Shown here piece after piece: positions 1 through 10,875 of a stretch of DNA of 64,000 nucleotides (its first letter is position 1; every line of letters starts with the position of its first letter). Source of the DNA: Tolypeutes matacus (lineage: Eukaryota > Chordata > Mammalia > Cingulata > Chlamyphoridae); the NCBI GenBank assembly GCA_026826555.1, contig JAKSZT010004976.1, positions 8,345,658 to 8,409,657 of the forward strand, given 5' to 3'. Below the pieces are notes generated by a model that searched no databases, had not been told where the DNA came from, and saw only the letters and a program-made list of their open reading frames with translations. The position numbers were made by a program, and so were the translations under genes.

Positions 1-478
1 TCTCTCTCCCCTCTCCTGTGGAGTCCTCAACAATTAGTCCAGGCTAGAAGAGTGGGAGGTTGCTAGGGTCGGATTTCTCTAGTCCTTTCTAGGCTCCCAG
101 GGCAAACCGCGGTGTGGAAGGATCCGTGGGGGTCCGCAGCCCAAATTTCAGGTCAGAACCTGTGTCAGCCTAAGGCTGTGTCCCTCTCTCTCCCCTTTCC
201 GGGAGTGGCAGATCCCTGAAGCCCCCTTTGTCTGTGGTCGCAGTATTCTGAAGAGTGTGGGGGAGGGTGCTGGCAGCAGCAGAAGCTGCTACTTGCAACT
301 CATGGTTCTGTTGTCGCGATTTCCCTCTTCTGTCCCTCTCTCCTCTGGGTGGTGTGCAGCCTTCACCTGCTGTCCTAAACCCTAGAAGATCTTTTTCCGG
401 GCTGTTTCCACTTTTCCTCTAGCTATTTTTCTGGAGAAGAGATTCCCGTGTCTTACTAGTCCGCCATCTTCCCGGAAG
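1..478 (-). mobile_element. L1 5' UTR start, element runs off the left edge
   Basis: Read on the minus strand it begins TTCCGGGAAGATGGCGGACT at ~478, the typical start of a mammalian L1 5' UTR (GCCAAGATGGC-type motif with YY1-like core), then a GC-rich leader. No ORF1 is reached. The sharp 5' end suggests a full-length insertion whose body lies left of the window. Confidence 0.65.
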
Positions 479-671
479 TCTCGGGGGAGCCATCTGAAAG
501 ACGGCATGAGAGATGCTCTGCATGTGGCCCCAGAGATTGTGCAAAAGGACAGGGGAGAGGCTCTTCCCTGGTAACCCAGAGCGGTTTGGAGGCAGGAGAA
601 AGAAAACTATGATAAAGGGGTATAAAGTGTCTCTTTAACGCACTCAGCTCAGGAAGATGAACTAGGTTAGT

Positions 672-836
672 GCGTCTCATACTTCAATGTGTGCCTGAAT
701 CCCCTCCCTGCCCCACTTCTGGTTAAAATGCAGATTTGGGTTCTTTAGGTCTGGCTGGGGCCTGGGATTCTGCATTTCTAACAAGCTCTCAGGGGATGTT
801 GATGAGGCTAGTCTGGGACTACACTTTGAGTAGAGA
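672..836 (+). mobile_element. MER5A-like hAT (Charlie) MITE
   Basis: Contains the diagnostic run TCTGCATTTCTAACAAGCTC and ends ACTACACTTTGAGTAG, as in MER5A. Internal-only, diverged and non-coding. Confidence 0.7.
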
Positions 837-846
837 GGATATGGGG

Positions 847-930
847 GGGGGGGGTTCTTTTTTTTTGAGGTACCAGGGCTGGGGGTTGAAACCAGGACCC
901 CGGCCCCCTGCCCCCCCGCCGCCCCACTTT
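847..930 (-). mobile_element. SINE 3' fragment with G run
   Basis: A G-run and T-run are followed by GAGGTACCAGGGCTGGGGGT and GAAACCAGGACCC, resembling the B-box half of the tRNA-type SINEs elsewhere in the window. Degraded. Confidence 0.4.
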
Positions 931-1795
931 TGAACACAGGATATTTTGATGATTTTGATTTAGTGATGATAATGATGATGAAGAAGAAGCTGGTCCCTAG
1001 AGATTAGGTGCTTGAGGAGATCCCCCTGTTGACCTGTGATTATCTCAGAGGGGCCCCAGGGTCCTAAACAGCTGTTTCAAGGGAGAGGGTCACCATCCCT
1101 CCTGGGGCACTAAGGACTTTTAAAAGCACAATGAAAATGTTGCCCCGTTACACATACTCAATCGTAGGACTTTGATGCAATGGGAACCAAGGGCCAGGAT
1201 TGGCAGTTGAACATTTTGAAAGCACAGAGTCCTTCAAAAGGACTCAGCGTATAGAACGACCCCTGGGAGCTGGGGTCATGGAGGCCTCTTGGGAACAGGT
1301 TTGGGGAGGTGGGGCCGGGAGGGGCCCAGACTGGTCTCTGGGGCCGGGAAGAACCGGGTCCTCAGGTTCCATCCATTTCCTTCACAGATACAATTGAAAA
1401 GAGGAATGCAAGAGGCCAGGCAGCGTGTGACCTGAACCTGAAAATTGGAGGTGACCGCATCGCCTTGCTCTTTGCTGCTAAGCTCAGCTGAGAGCTGTGG
1501 GACCAGCTCACCTCAGCCCTGAGCCTCAGCCCGGATGACTGTTAGACCCGGGGCCTCCGGGAGCAGCACTTAAAGAATCATCCAGCTCTGGCTTTTTCGT
1601 TTGTTTGTTTGTTTCTGAAATGTATATTTGATGTTTGAGGATTGAGGTTGACAGGAACTTTAAAAAAAAAATTATGTGACAATAAAGCCACCAATACCAC
1701 ATGGATATTTCCCACCATAAACTAGACTGTGATGAACTTAATGCATGTTTTTAATGATTTATTGCTTGGGGCTTTTTTTTTAAATTTTCTTCAGA
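931..1795 (+). other. Unassigned; weak terminal-exon-like segment 1388-1690
   Basis: Non-repetitive by eye. TTTCCTTCACAG at 1376-1387 looks like a splice acceptor and AATAAA follows at 1681-1686. The frame in between (to a stop at 1489-1491, reading DLNLKIGGDRIALLFAAKLS) matches nothing I recognise. A GTTT microsatellite is at 1599-1614. I do not call a gene. Confidence 0.25.
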
Positions 1796-2034
1796 AGTTT
1801 TAATTTTCAATTTATTTTTCAATAGATAATAACTGCACATGGTTCTAAGATATAAGGTATTATCTATGAAACATCTCCTTCCTATCCTGGCTCAAGCCAC
1901 CCACTTCCCCTCCTCAGAGGCAACCAATGGTACCAGTGTCTTTCCAGATTTGGGATAGTATCCAGAGGTAGATAGTATTATATTTACATAAATATATGTT
2001 GATATGTATGTGAGTGTATGAAATTGTCTCCTAC

Positions 2035-2325
2035 TAACTGCTGCTTAAAACAAGGCAAGTCTTTTATCCTACAGTTCTAGAAGTCAAAAGTCCAAAATGG
2101 GTCTCACTGGGCTAAAATCAAGGTGTAAGTAGGCTGCTATTCACTGGAGGCTCTAGGGAATAGTCTGTTTTCTTGCCTTTTCTAGCTTCTGGAGTCTGCC
2201 CACGTTCCTTGGCTGATGGCCCCCTTCCATCTTCAAAGCCAGCAATGACGGGTCAAGTGCTTCTTATGCTTTGTAACTGGCTCTCCTGCCTCTACGCTAG
2301 CTTCGCTTGCTCAAGATTACATTTG
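2035..2325 (-). mobile_element. MaLR-like LTR fragment, antisense
   Basis: Resembles the antisense 3' half of MaLR-type LTRs (GCTTAAAACAA, then CAGTTCTAGAAGTCAAAAGT, then AAATCAAGGTG). Both ends are eroded. Confidence 0.45.
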
Positions 2326-2334
2326 TGAGGGTCA

Positions 2335-2940
2335 TCCATACTTTTGTGTATAGCAGTTTGTTTAATCTCATTGCTGAGTATATTCCATTGTGTGAGTAAC
2401 TCAATTTATTTACCACTCTCCTTTTGTTGAATGTTTAGGTAGTTTCCAGTTTAGGGTTAGTAGAGAGCTGTTATGGAGATTCTATATGTCTTTTGGTGAG
2501 TATATATAATATATCCTATATACTCAGTGAATATATAGGAAATGTATCTGCTGGATATACATCTAGGAATGTAATTGCAGGGTCATAGGATTTGTGTATG
2601 CTCAGCTTTGGTAGTTACTGCCAAACCCTTTTCCAAAGTGGCTGCACCAATTTATGTTCCCAGTCAGCAGCATATAAGAGTTCTGGTTGTTCACATACAC
2701 TTCATTTTGAAGATATTTTCATGGGCATAGAATTTTAGATTGGAAACTATTTTCTTTCAGTACTTAAAGCATTTTTCCATATTATTATGGTCTCTTTTTT
2801 TTTTTTTTTTTTTTTAGGGAAAATTTAATATGGTCTCTTTTAAAACATAATTGTAAATGGTTCCATCTTGTAATATTCACTTACCACTGATATTTAGATA
2901 GCCTTTTTCACTGTTATATAGAATGCTGTATTGAAGATCT
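2335..2940 (-). mobile_element. Old L1M 3' region, antisense
   Basis: Diagnostic antisense L1 text such as TTCCAAAGTGGCTGCACCAA, ATGTTCCCAGTCAGCAGCAT and TATTCCATTGTGTGAG. Interrupted by a tail-only insertion at 2799-2828. Confidence 0.65.
2799..2828 (-). mobile_element. Tail-only retroposon insertion with 13-bp TSD
   Basis: A 30-bp T-rich insert is flanked by perfect direct repeats TATGGTCTCTTTT (2786-2798 and 2829-2841) within an older L1. It looks like an L1-mediated insertion truncated to its A tail and a few bases. Confidence 0.65.
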
Positions 2941-3039
2941 TTATGCATGAATTTTTTTCATTATTCATAGTCACAGATTCAGTTATTGTTCAGCAAATAT
3001 TCTCTCCCCTCTCACTTCCTTTGGGGCAAAATATACTTC

Positions 3040-3399
3040 CATGTCCCATTACTTTGGGTTTGGCCCTATAACTTGCTTTGGTCCATGGAATGTTAATGAC
3101 ATGACACAAACAAATGTCAAATAAGCTCGCTTATTCCACTCACCTGCAAGTGTTCCTGTGCTCCTCCATGAGAAAAGCAAGTCCTGGGTAGCCACAGGTC
3201 CAAGGAGAAGGAGGAATCGTGTTGGGCAGACTGACCCCAACTGCAGGGTGGAGTCAAAGCCAGGTGACCCACAGCTGGAAGCAGAGCTTCCACAACTGGC
3301 CTGAAGACCATTGTTGGGAGACAGCTCTCCATGGGTCTCTTGTGTTTCTGCATGTCTTAGGAGCAAGGCAGTAACTGCCTTTTGTTCTGAACTCTTTTT
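3040..3399 (+). mobile_element. MLT1 LTR, left part
   Basis: Typical MLT1 wording: GGCCCTATAACTTGCTTTGG, CCATGGAATGTTAATGACA and a Leu/Ser-free CA-rich middle. The matching 3' end (CTGAATTTCAGGGTGGTTTG) is at 4285-4345, beyond later insertions. Confidence 0.6.
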
Positions 3400-3891
3400 T
3401 GTCTTAGTCTGCCAGAGCTGCTATGACAAATACCATGGACTGGGTTGGCTTAAACAATAAGAATTTACTAGCGTGTGGTTTCGGAGGCTAGAAGTCCAAA
3501 ATCAAGGCATTGGCAAGGCCATGCTTTTTCTCCAAAGTCTGTAGCATTCTGGTGCTGACTTGCTGACTCGTTGGGGTTCCTTGGCTTACGTCTCTGCCTC
3601 CCGTCGCCTGGCGATGTCCCTTACCGCCCCCTGTGTGGTTTTCTCTGAATGACTGTCTCCGGATTTCTTCTGCTTATAGAGATCTCCAGTAATAGAGGTT
3701 AAGGCCCACCCTGATTCAGCTGGGCCTCATCTAAATAGGGTCTTAAAACGTCCTGTGCACAAATGAGTCCACACCTTAACTGATAATACATCTTCAAAGA
3801 GTCCAAATTACAAATGAGCACACACCCACAGGAACACAGATTAAGACTAAGAACTTGTCTTTTGTTGGGGTGCACGATTCAATCTACCACA
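3400..3891 (-). mobile_element. MaLR-like LTR, antisense, ~490 bp
   Basis: Begins TGTCTTAGTCTGCCAGAGCT (antisense LTR end), then GGCTTAAACAATAAGAATTT, and ends ATTCAATCTACCACAC. The class call rests on memory of THE1/MST-type ends. Confidence 0.55.
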
Positions 3892-4345
3892 CTTTTCAAG
3901 GATGTTTATATAGCAAACAGCCTTGGAAGACAGACCTAGTCTCTCCCCCTGGGGCATAGAGCAGGCAAGCTTCCTGCCCACTATAAAACACTCCGGCTTC
4001 CTCTTCTCTAACGCACCCACTGTCTGTGCAGGAACCACCTGACCCTATTCACATTGCCCTGTAAGAATTGGAACATGAGGAACTAGTGCAAACATTGGTA
4101 CTCTGGCTACTGCTATCATTTTGACTAATAAACTTTCCTCATCTTTGACCCAGAAGACTCATTTCTTCTACCAACTGCCATGAAACTGATGGGATAACTT
4201 TTTAAACTGCAAGTAGGATAAAACCTCAGACCCCCTCACAATTCTTGACACCTGTGTGCAAGAAAACTGTTTATTATGTAAATCACTGAATTTCAGGGTG
4301 GTTTGTTACACAGCGTGATTGTGGCAATAGCTGACTAACAGAGGG
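3892..4345 (+). mobile_element. LTR-like remnant plus MLT1 3' end
   Basis: 3893-4254 is unassigned but has an AATAAA-like AATAAACTTTCC and an LTR-like end. 4255-4345 continues MLT1 (GTAAATCACTGAATTTCAGG, GGTTTGTTACACAG). Confidence 0.4.
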
Positions 4346-5180
4346 ATTAGTATGATTTGGCAGACAGTCAAAACCTGTGACTATATTTAAAGTTCTTGAT
4401 ACATATTACCAAATATACAAAATATTACCTCAGTGATATTTGTGTGGATTTTTCCTACTGAAATGCTATGGTCTTCTGACTTTCCCCTGCCCCTCCCACA
4501 TAAGTTTTATCTCCTTGCCTTTTTTTCCATTTGGTAACAGGACCCAGGAGATGAGGTAAATCTATGAGTGAATCTGTGAGGCCAGCGGTCTGTTAAGTGA
4601 TATGAACTGCAGGCAGGTTCGTCCCCACAGAATAACATTAGGGGGTGTCTTCAGAGGAGCCCTAGTAAACCCACGCTTGCTGAGACCAGCCCAAGATTTA
4701 CATAATAAATGGGATCTCATTATCTTCTCTCTGGCACCTTCCTGAGTAATCTCCAACACAAGCTTGGTGGAAAGTGCTAGATGAAATGGCTTGCCAGAGC
4801 TCAGCCCTGAGGCCAACATTTCAAAACCCACTTCAAACAGGACTGTTCTGTGACTGCACCCGGCTTGGCTGGGAGGGAGCAGGCGGCCTCTCACTGGGTG
4901 GGCCTTTAGTTCTCAGAGGGCACATCTGCTTTCTTCTCATCTGTCCCCACTCTTAGAGATCCCAAGTTCAAACCCACCCCACCTTCCCCCAGCTCAGCCC
5001 ACAGGGGGCTCTCAGGGACCAAGACGAAGGCCAAGGAAACCCCAGGGAGTCAAAAAGGTTTTCACACAGACAGGACAGCCAAGGCATTTAAACATGCTGC
5101 ATCCACCAAAACCATTTTTTTCCTATCAGAAGTTGGCGTTAAAGTTACAGCATAGAGTTGTTAATGAAGAGTTTAGAAAA
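4346..5180. other. No recognised feature
   Basis: Intergenic sequence without clear repeat or coding signal. The 110-codon minus-strand frame at 4562-4894 lacks family resemblance. Confidence 0.5.
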
Positions 5181-5182
5181 CT

Positions 5183-5395
5183 CAGCAAACTTATTCTGGA
5201 AAGGGCCAGAGAGTAAATATTTTGGGCTTTGAGGGCCATATTGTCTCTGTTGCAACTACTCAACTCTGTCATTGTAGCGGAAAGAAATCCTAAACAGCGC
5301 ATAAACCAATGGGTGTGTCCGTGTTCTAATAAAACTTTATTTACAAAAGCAGGTGGCAGTCAGGTAGTAGTTTGCTGGCCTCTGCCTCAGGAGAT
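5183..5395 (+). mobile_element. hAT-type MITE (MER family)
   Basis: Diagnostic text: CAGCAAACTTATTCTGGAAA, GGGCCAGAGAGTAAATATTT, CTCTGTTGCAACTACTCAAC and AATAAAACTTTATTTACAAA. A common pan-eutherian non-autonomous DNA transposon. A second copy is at 46471. Confidence 0.75.
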
Positions 5396-5459
5396 GGTGG
5401 TTAAAAATGGCTAAGTCCTGCCCTCAACTGCTGAGGTAGAAAATATATGTATTTTCATG

Positions 5460-5700
5460 CCTTCATTTAACAAGCACTTATATAGCATCACTATATGACA
5501 GGCGTTTGTAAGAGCTTTATAAATATTGACTCATTTAATTATCACAGTGACCCTATGAAGCATGTATTATCATTTCCCCCAGTTCAGATACAGAGAGGTC
5601 AAGTAACTTGCCCAAAGTCACACTGTGGAATGGGAGGGAGCCAGGATTTGAATGCAGGCGGCTTGTACTCTCACCCCTTACCCATGCTGTGGAGACACAA
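5460..5700 (+). mobile_element. MIR SINE
   Basis: Core-SINE pattern: TTTATAAATATTGACTCATT, GTGACCCTATGAAG, GAGGTCAAGTAACTTGCCCA and AGCCAGGATTTGAATGCAGG. Confidence 0.85.
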
Positions 5701-5849
5701 ATTCTTGTTCATTGAATAAACATCTACTGTGCACCCTGCTCTGCCTTAATTGGGGAGGGGAGGAGGGCACAGAGGTGTCTAAGACCTAATCCCACCCCCA
5801 AGGGGCTCCCAGCCCTATCTGGGAGAGACTAGCGCAAATTAACAATCAG

Positions 5850-6090
5850 TGTAATGGTGGAAAAGCATGGGATTCCATATGACTCCATTTATATGAAGGT
5901 CAAGAGGTAACAAAACTCACTTATAGGATAAAGGGTACAAAAGTGGTGACCTTGGAGGGTACTGACTGGGACAGGCACAGGGAACTTTCTGTTGTACAGA
6001 AAGGATCTACCTCTTTATCTAGGTATCTGGTATACAGGTGTATACCTAGATAAAAAGTCATTAAACTGACTTAATAAAACATAAAAATTT
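5850..6090 (+). mobile_element. L1M 3' end
   Basis: ATTCCATATGACTCCATTTA, then AAAGTGGTGACCTTGGAGGG and a 3' end with AATAAAACATAAAAAT, typical of old L1M 3' UTRs. Confidence 0.55.
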
Positions 6091-6099
6091 GAAAATTGA

Positions 6100-6959
6100 A
6101 AACAAGAATGAGCACACGGGTTGATTGACAATAGCCCGTGGAGGGTGGTCAGCTCCATTTGGTGGTGTTGGGAAAGGTCTCAGAGAGAAGACGACTTGAG
6201 TTTCGTTGGAAGAGTTTGCTGGGGGAGGGGTACAGGGTGGGCATGGGGAATCGGGTGAAGCTGGGGCTTGTCCCAGGCAGAGGGAACTGGAACATGCCAG
6301 CAGGAAAGGCCTTTTCCTTGCTTTAAATCATCTGCTGTCCAGAAACAAGGGTGAGGGAGAAACTAGGCCCAGGAAAGGCCCTCGGACCCTACCCTTTCCA
6401 TCCACCCCCAAACATTCTGATGCTGGAATCCTGGTTCCTGCTAAACAGTGAGTTGAGAAGCAGCTTTGCCAGTGTGCGGAATATTTAAGGTGACTCTGCC
6501 CGCCTGGGTGGATTATAGGACCGCAGCCCTGGCCAAAGGTAAGATCCAGGAGTGGACATTGGAGAGACCTGGCAGGTGTGGGCTCAGGAGGGGAAGTGGT
6601 TGCTTGGGCCGTAGCATTTGGGAGGCTGTCACAGCAGCCCCTTCTGGAGCTGGAGGTCTGCTCCACCCTAATCCTCTCTCCTCAGAGTTTTATGGGGAGG
6701 AAATGGGCTCATGGAAGATGACATGACAAGCTATGGACCAGTGTATTCGGGGGCACCATTGATGGCCTCCTCAGCAGGCAGACCCAGAGTCACAAGGTGG
6801 GACTAAATAACACCTTTAAAAACTGACTTCCCTGAAGAAAGGCCCCATAGTCACCATTCCCAGCCAGAGGTCGGAGTTCACTCCTGTGCCCCTGGCTGGA
6901 AAGGCCGTGTCACCCCAGGGCAGATGGCGTACCAAAGGCCCTCAGCTGCAAGGCCCCCA
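6100..6959. other. No recognised feature
   Basis: Moderately GC-rich intergenic sequence. Several short frames on both strands show no family resemblance. Confidence 0.45.
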
Positions 6960-7135
6960 TGAGGCCACCTGGCCAAGCTGCCGCTGCGCAGACACTGAGG
7001 GAGCCCAGCTCACCCAGGAGAGCCCGCTCTCCAAATCCCGAGTAAATTATTGGTAGTTGTTTTAAGCCTCTATGTTTTTGGGCGATTTGTATGCAGAATT
7101 GTGGTAGCCTAGGTAACTGCTACAATAAGGTTGTG
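6960..7135 (+). mobile_element. MLT1-like LTR 3' part
   Basis: Pattern GTTTTAAGCCTCTATGTTTT then GGTAGCCTAGGTAACTGC matches the MLT1 3' region (AAGCCACTAAGTTTTGGGGT-type). The left boundary is uncertain. Confidence 0.5.
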
Positions 7136-7784
7136 ACAGCGCCCCACTAGTACCTCACAAGAGTTAGGGAGAGAAGTAAGCGAGATGGTCTGTGCAAAGG
7201 TGCTTACTTAGCTCCTGCCTGGCCAGAGGCAACATTTCCTGAACGTTAGCTCATGTTCTTGGTGCGAGGCATTGTGTCCGCTGTGGGGTCAAAACTATGG
7301 TCTCGCCAAGCTAATTGTGCTAGAAATGGATGCCACCTGAGCATCCAGTCTCTGCTTGTGGGCCACATGGGGCTCCACCTACAAAAACCAGGACTCTGCA
7401 TAAAATTTCTAGCAAAGCCCTTTTAAAGTTATATAATTAACTGCCACCCATGAACTAGGTGAGAAGGAAAGTGTGATGTTTGGTCGCTGTACAGAAATGT
7501 TGAACTCACCTGCTAAATATAGAGCACCTGTCGGCAAGACAGCAGACACGTTTCAGCAGTCTCTTGTGTCCAGAGACACTTGGTGTGCCCAACTTCCCAA
7601 AGGATGTGTCAACCCCCGTCTGGAAGATGCTGGGCTCACATCCAACCGGACGTGAAGTGTGAGCAGATGGCTTCTGGGAACCAGCCTTTTCTCCCATTGC
7701 GGAACGGCTTGGAGCTTATGGAATTTGTGGGGCTACTAGGTGCTGATTGAAATTTGAATTTCAGAAGCAATTCACAGATTCAGC
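7136..7784. other. No recognised feature
   Basis: Intergenic sequence. A partial MIR-like run may be present at 7160-7290. Nothing is coding. Confidence 0.4.
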
Positions 7785-7921
7785 ACCAATACAACAGGTT
7801 ATGTTTTTGGCTGCCTTGTTTATAGTGGCAAAAAACTGGAAACTGCCAGAATACCCTCAATCGGGGGATTGCTGAAGAAAGTGACACTTAGACATTCTGA
7901 AATATTATGCAGCTCTGTTTA

Positions 7922-8115
7922 TTTTATTTTATTTTATTTTTCCAAAGACTCTATTCATCTATTCATTTATCCCCCCCCTGCTGCCCGCGCTCGCCGGGTC
8001 AGTCAACCACGCCGTGCGGGCGGGGCCCGCCCCCACCAGGAGGCCCCAGGAACCAAACCCGGGGCCCACCACACGGCAAACAGGAGCCCCACTGACCGAG
8101 CCACAGCCGCCCCCC
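7922..8115 (-). mobile_element. DAS-type SINE with 16-bp TSD
   Basis: Antisense tRNA-Ala-like SINE (CACGCCGTGCGGGCGGG body). Perfect 16-bp duplications TATGCAGCTCTGTTTA lie at 7906-7921 and 8116-8131. Confidence 0.9.
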
Positions 8116-8189
8116 TATGCAGCTCTGTTTAAAAGTTTACATACCAATATTTGTAAAATGATAAAAAAAAAAAAAAAGAAGTAAATCTA

Positions 8190-8628
8190 GGGGGCAGATG
8201 TGGCTCAAATGGTTGGGTGTCTGTCTGCCATATGGAGGGACCTGGGTTCGATCCCTGGGACCTACTGGTAAAATAAAAAATATATATATAGAAGGCGCAT
8301 GGGCTGCCAGGCTCTGTGTGCCAGTGAGCCGCCAGGCCCTGGAGCCATGCAACAAGATGATGACATAACTGGAGAGAGACGCAGGGGAGAGACAAGATGA
8401 GATGCTCCGAAAGCTCTGAAAAAAAAACAGGAACCGAGGTGGTGCAGGCGGCAGAACACCGGAGGTCTCCAGGATCAAATCCTGGTGAAGACTGGAGGAG
8501 GAGGATGAGAAGAGATGGCAGGAAACAGACACAGAGAATTTGCCCAGCAAATGGACACAAAACAGCAAATGGGGAAGGGGGGGTTTTAAAATGGATAAAG
8601 TAAATAAATAAATCTTTAAAAAAAAAAA
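8190..8628 (+). mobile_element. Composite SINE (two tRNA-like units)
   Basis: Unit 1 has GGCAGATGTGGCTCAAATGG and the B box GGGTTCGATCCC. Unit 2 (GAACCGAGGTGGTGCAGGCG) follows a ~110-bp linker. It ends in TAAATAAATAAATCTTTAAA. Flanked by AGTAAATCT (8180-8188 and 8628-8636). Confidence 0.85.
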
Positions 8629-8665
8629 GTAAATCTGAAAAAAAAAAATTTTTTTTTAAAGTATA

Positions 8666-8886
8666 TCAAGGGAAGTGGTTATGGCTCAAGCATTTGAGCA
8701 CCTGCCTCCCACATGGGAGATCCTGGGTTCAATTCCCAGTGACTCCGGAACAAACGAAAAAAAAAAAAACAAGCAAAAGCAAAACAAATGGAAAAACCAA
8801 CTCAGGGGAGCTGATGTGGCTCAGTGGTTGAGCACTGGCTTCCCACAGACGAGGTCCTAGGGTCAATTCCTGGCCCTCAGTACCTC

Positions 8887-8911
<25 letters not shown>
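8666..8911 (+). mobile_element. Tandem pair of tRNA-like SINE monomers
   Basis: GGTTATGGCTCAAGCATTTG with GGGTTCAATTCCC, an A-rich linker, then GCTGATGTGGCTCAGTGGTT with a long poly(A) at 8887-8910. A third copy of AGTAAATCT follows at 8911. Confidence 0.85.
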
Positions 8912-8917
<6 letters not shown>

Positions 8918-9187
8918 CTACTTCTTTTGATCTGATGGGATGTCTACTATGATGTATTATTGAGAGATAATCAAGCTGCCCAATAATTAATGCACAGAAT
9001 GATCCCATTTTTATAAAATAACAAAAGCCCATCCAAGTGCATAAGTATATGTTTCTATGGGTGTGGAGAAAGTATGGAAAGACACATACAGAAGCGGGGG
9101 TGGTCTTGGCTTTTTCTTTTTTTTAATTTGGAAATAATTTCAAAATAAAGAAAAGTTGCAAAAATAACAACAGTACAAAGAACACCT

Positions 9188-9602
9188 GGGGGGCGGATGT
9201 AGCTCAAGTGGTTGGGTGTCCATCTGCCATTTGAGGGGATCTGGGTTCGATCCCCGGGACCACCTTGTAAAATGAAAAAACAGAAGGTGAGCAGGTGAGC
9301 CACTGGCCCACACACACGCTGCAAGCCAAGCCCTGCCAAGCCACACAGCAAGATGATGACACAGCAAAGGAGAGACAGGGGAGAGCCAAGGCGAGACCCA
9401 CCAGAAACCAGGAACTGGGGTGGCACAAGTGACAGGGTGCCTCTCCCACATTGGAAGTCCCTGGGATTGAATCCTGGTGAAGACTGGAGCAGAAAAATGA
9501 GAAAAGAAGGCAGGAAACAGACACAGCAGATCACCCAGCAAATGGACACAGACAGCAAGTGGTGGTGGTGGGGGGACTCATAGAACTCTACACCAAAAAA
9601 AA
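9188..9602 (+). mobile_element. Composite SINE (two tRNA-like units)
   Basis: Same architecture as 8190-8628: GGCGGATGTAGCTCAAGTGG, B box GGGTTCGATCCC, linker with AAGATGATGACACAGC, then a second B box GGGATTGAATCC. The TSD AACACCT lies at ~9181-9187 and 9604-9610. Confidence 0.85.
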
Positions 9603-9840
9603 ATAACACCTGTATACCCTTTACTTAGATTCACCAACTGTTAACATTATACCCATTAGTTTTCATTCTCTTAATCTCTCTCACTTTCTCTTTGTCTACA
9701 CACACACACACTTTTCTGATCCATTTGTAGGTAAGTTACATACATTATTGCAATTTACCCTTAAGTACTTCAACACGTTTTTCATAAGAACAAAGATATT
9801 CTCTTACATAGCTGTAGCACCATAGTTGACTTCAGTAAAT
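9603..9840 (+). mobile_element. L1 3' UTR-like remnant
   Basis: ACACCTGTATACCCTTTACT, CCAACTGTTAACATTATACC and a CA microsatellite at 9699-9711 resemble old L1 3' UTRs. Confidence 0.45.
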
Positions 9841-9849
9841 TTCCCATTG

Positions 9850-10005
9850 ATACACCATAGGTTCTCTGGCCACACAGGAAATAAACTAGAAATCACTAAC
9901 ACAAAGACATGGAAATTAAATAAGCCAACTCTAAATAACCCATGGGTCAAAGAGGAAGTCACAAGAGAAATTAAGAATTATTTTGAATTGAATTTAACAC
10001 TTTCA
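9850..10005 (+). mobile_element. L1 ORF2 fragment
   Basis: GAAATAAACTAGAAATCACT, ACCCATGGGTCAAAGAGGAA, GTCACAAGAGAAATTAAGAA is the L1 ORF2 segment also seen at 38760-38823 and 39476-39530. Disrupted. Confidence 0.6.
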
Positions 10006-10007
10006 TT

Positions 10008-10435
10008 TAATCTACAGATGCACTTTTCCTTATGTACCATTTACAATCCCTCATGCCCTTTGCTGTGGGACTTTATACTCCCGCCCACTGGAATGGGAGA
10101 TGGTCATTTTGCCTTCCTGCTGATAATGGCCTGGAAGATGGGACTTGCTTTGGCCAAAGGAAAAGGGGCATAAGTGACCTTGTGTGAGTTCCTGACCAAG
10201 GCCCTGTGATTTTCCACTCTCTTGTGTTTCTGCCATTGCCATGCAAAGAGCTTCCCCCTAGTACCTGCTGCCACGTCACCCTGGGGCCCAGAAGGAACAC
10301 ACCTAGAGCAGACCTGAACCCACCAGCACAAGGAACTAAACCCAGCTGCACACACAGGTTGAATTAGAATGACCCAGCCAAGCCCTGCCAACCTGTAGAC
10401 AAATGAAAAGAAGCAGATATTGTTGTAGACCACTG
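10008..10435 (+). mobile_element. MLT1 LTR, split
   Basis: GATGGGACTTGCTTTGGCC, GTGATTTTCCACTCTCTTGT and CCAGCCAAGCCCTGCCAACC are MLT1-like. It resumes at 10876 after a younger LTR. Confidence 0.55.
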
Positions 10436-10875
10436 TGATGGTCAGGCTCATGCGTCAACAAGGCCAGGTAATGGTGCCCAGTGGTTTGGTTAAGCAAGCA
10501 CCGGGCTAATTGTAATTCAAGGGCATTTCATGGACTTTAATCAGCAGTGAGTTGATTGCATAGATGGCTGGTTACATCTACAATCAACCAAGAAGGTTGC
10601 TGTCAGCAATGAGTGACATCTCATCCAATTAGCTGAAGGCCTTAAAAGGGGAAGTGATTTCAGTATTCAGAGAGAGAATTCCCAGCTCTACATCAGATAG
10701 AAAGCATCTCCTGGGAACTTATCAAGGACTTTCATCGGAGACTCTGGTTTTCAGCCTGCCCTGTGGAATTTGGACTTGTGCATCCCCACAGTGGCATGAG
10801 AGAATTTTATAAAATCTTATACTATTTACAGATGTCTCATGTTGGTTCTGTTTCCCTAGAGAACCTGACTAAAAC
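10436..10875 (+). mobile_element. MaLR/ERVL-like solo LTR inserted in MLT1
   Basis: Starts TGATGGTCAGGCTCATGCGT and ends TCCCTAGAGAACCTGACTAA, the common end of MaLR LTRs. The 5-bp TSD CACTG lies at 10431-10435 and 10876-10880. Confidence 0.65.

Larger units (their letters stand above)
7785..9187 (+). mobile_element. Old L1M 3' region fragmented by SINEs
   Basis: Host pieces 7785-7921, 8116-8189 and 8912-9187 read continuously as an L1M 3' end (AAAAACTGGAAACTGCCAGA, ATGATCCCATTTTTATAAAA). Four later SINE units are inserted. Confidence 0.55.

Noticed and set aside
7869..8132. 87-codon frame with Pro/Arg-rich sequence
   Set aside because: SINE-derived; identical wording appears at 19509-19721 and 28012-28269.
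8129..8568. Overlapping 143-codon frames on the minus strand
   Set aside because: They are translations of an antisense composite SINE; the same residue pattern recurs at 9055-9609, 11266-11596 and 15728-16147, each inside a SINE.
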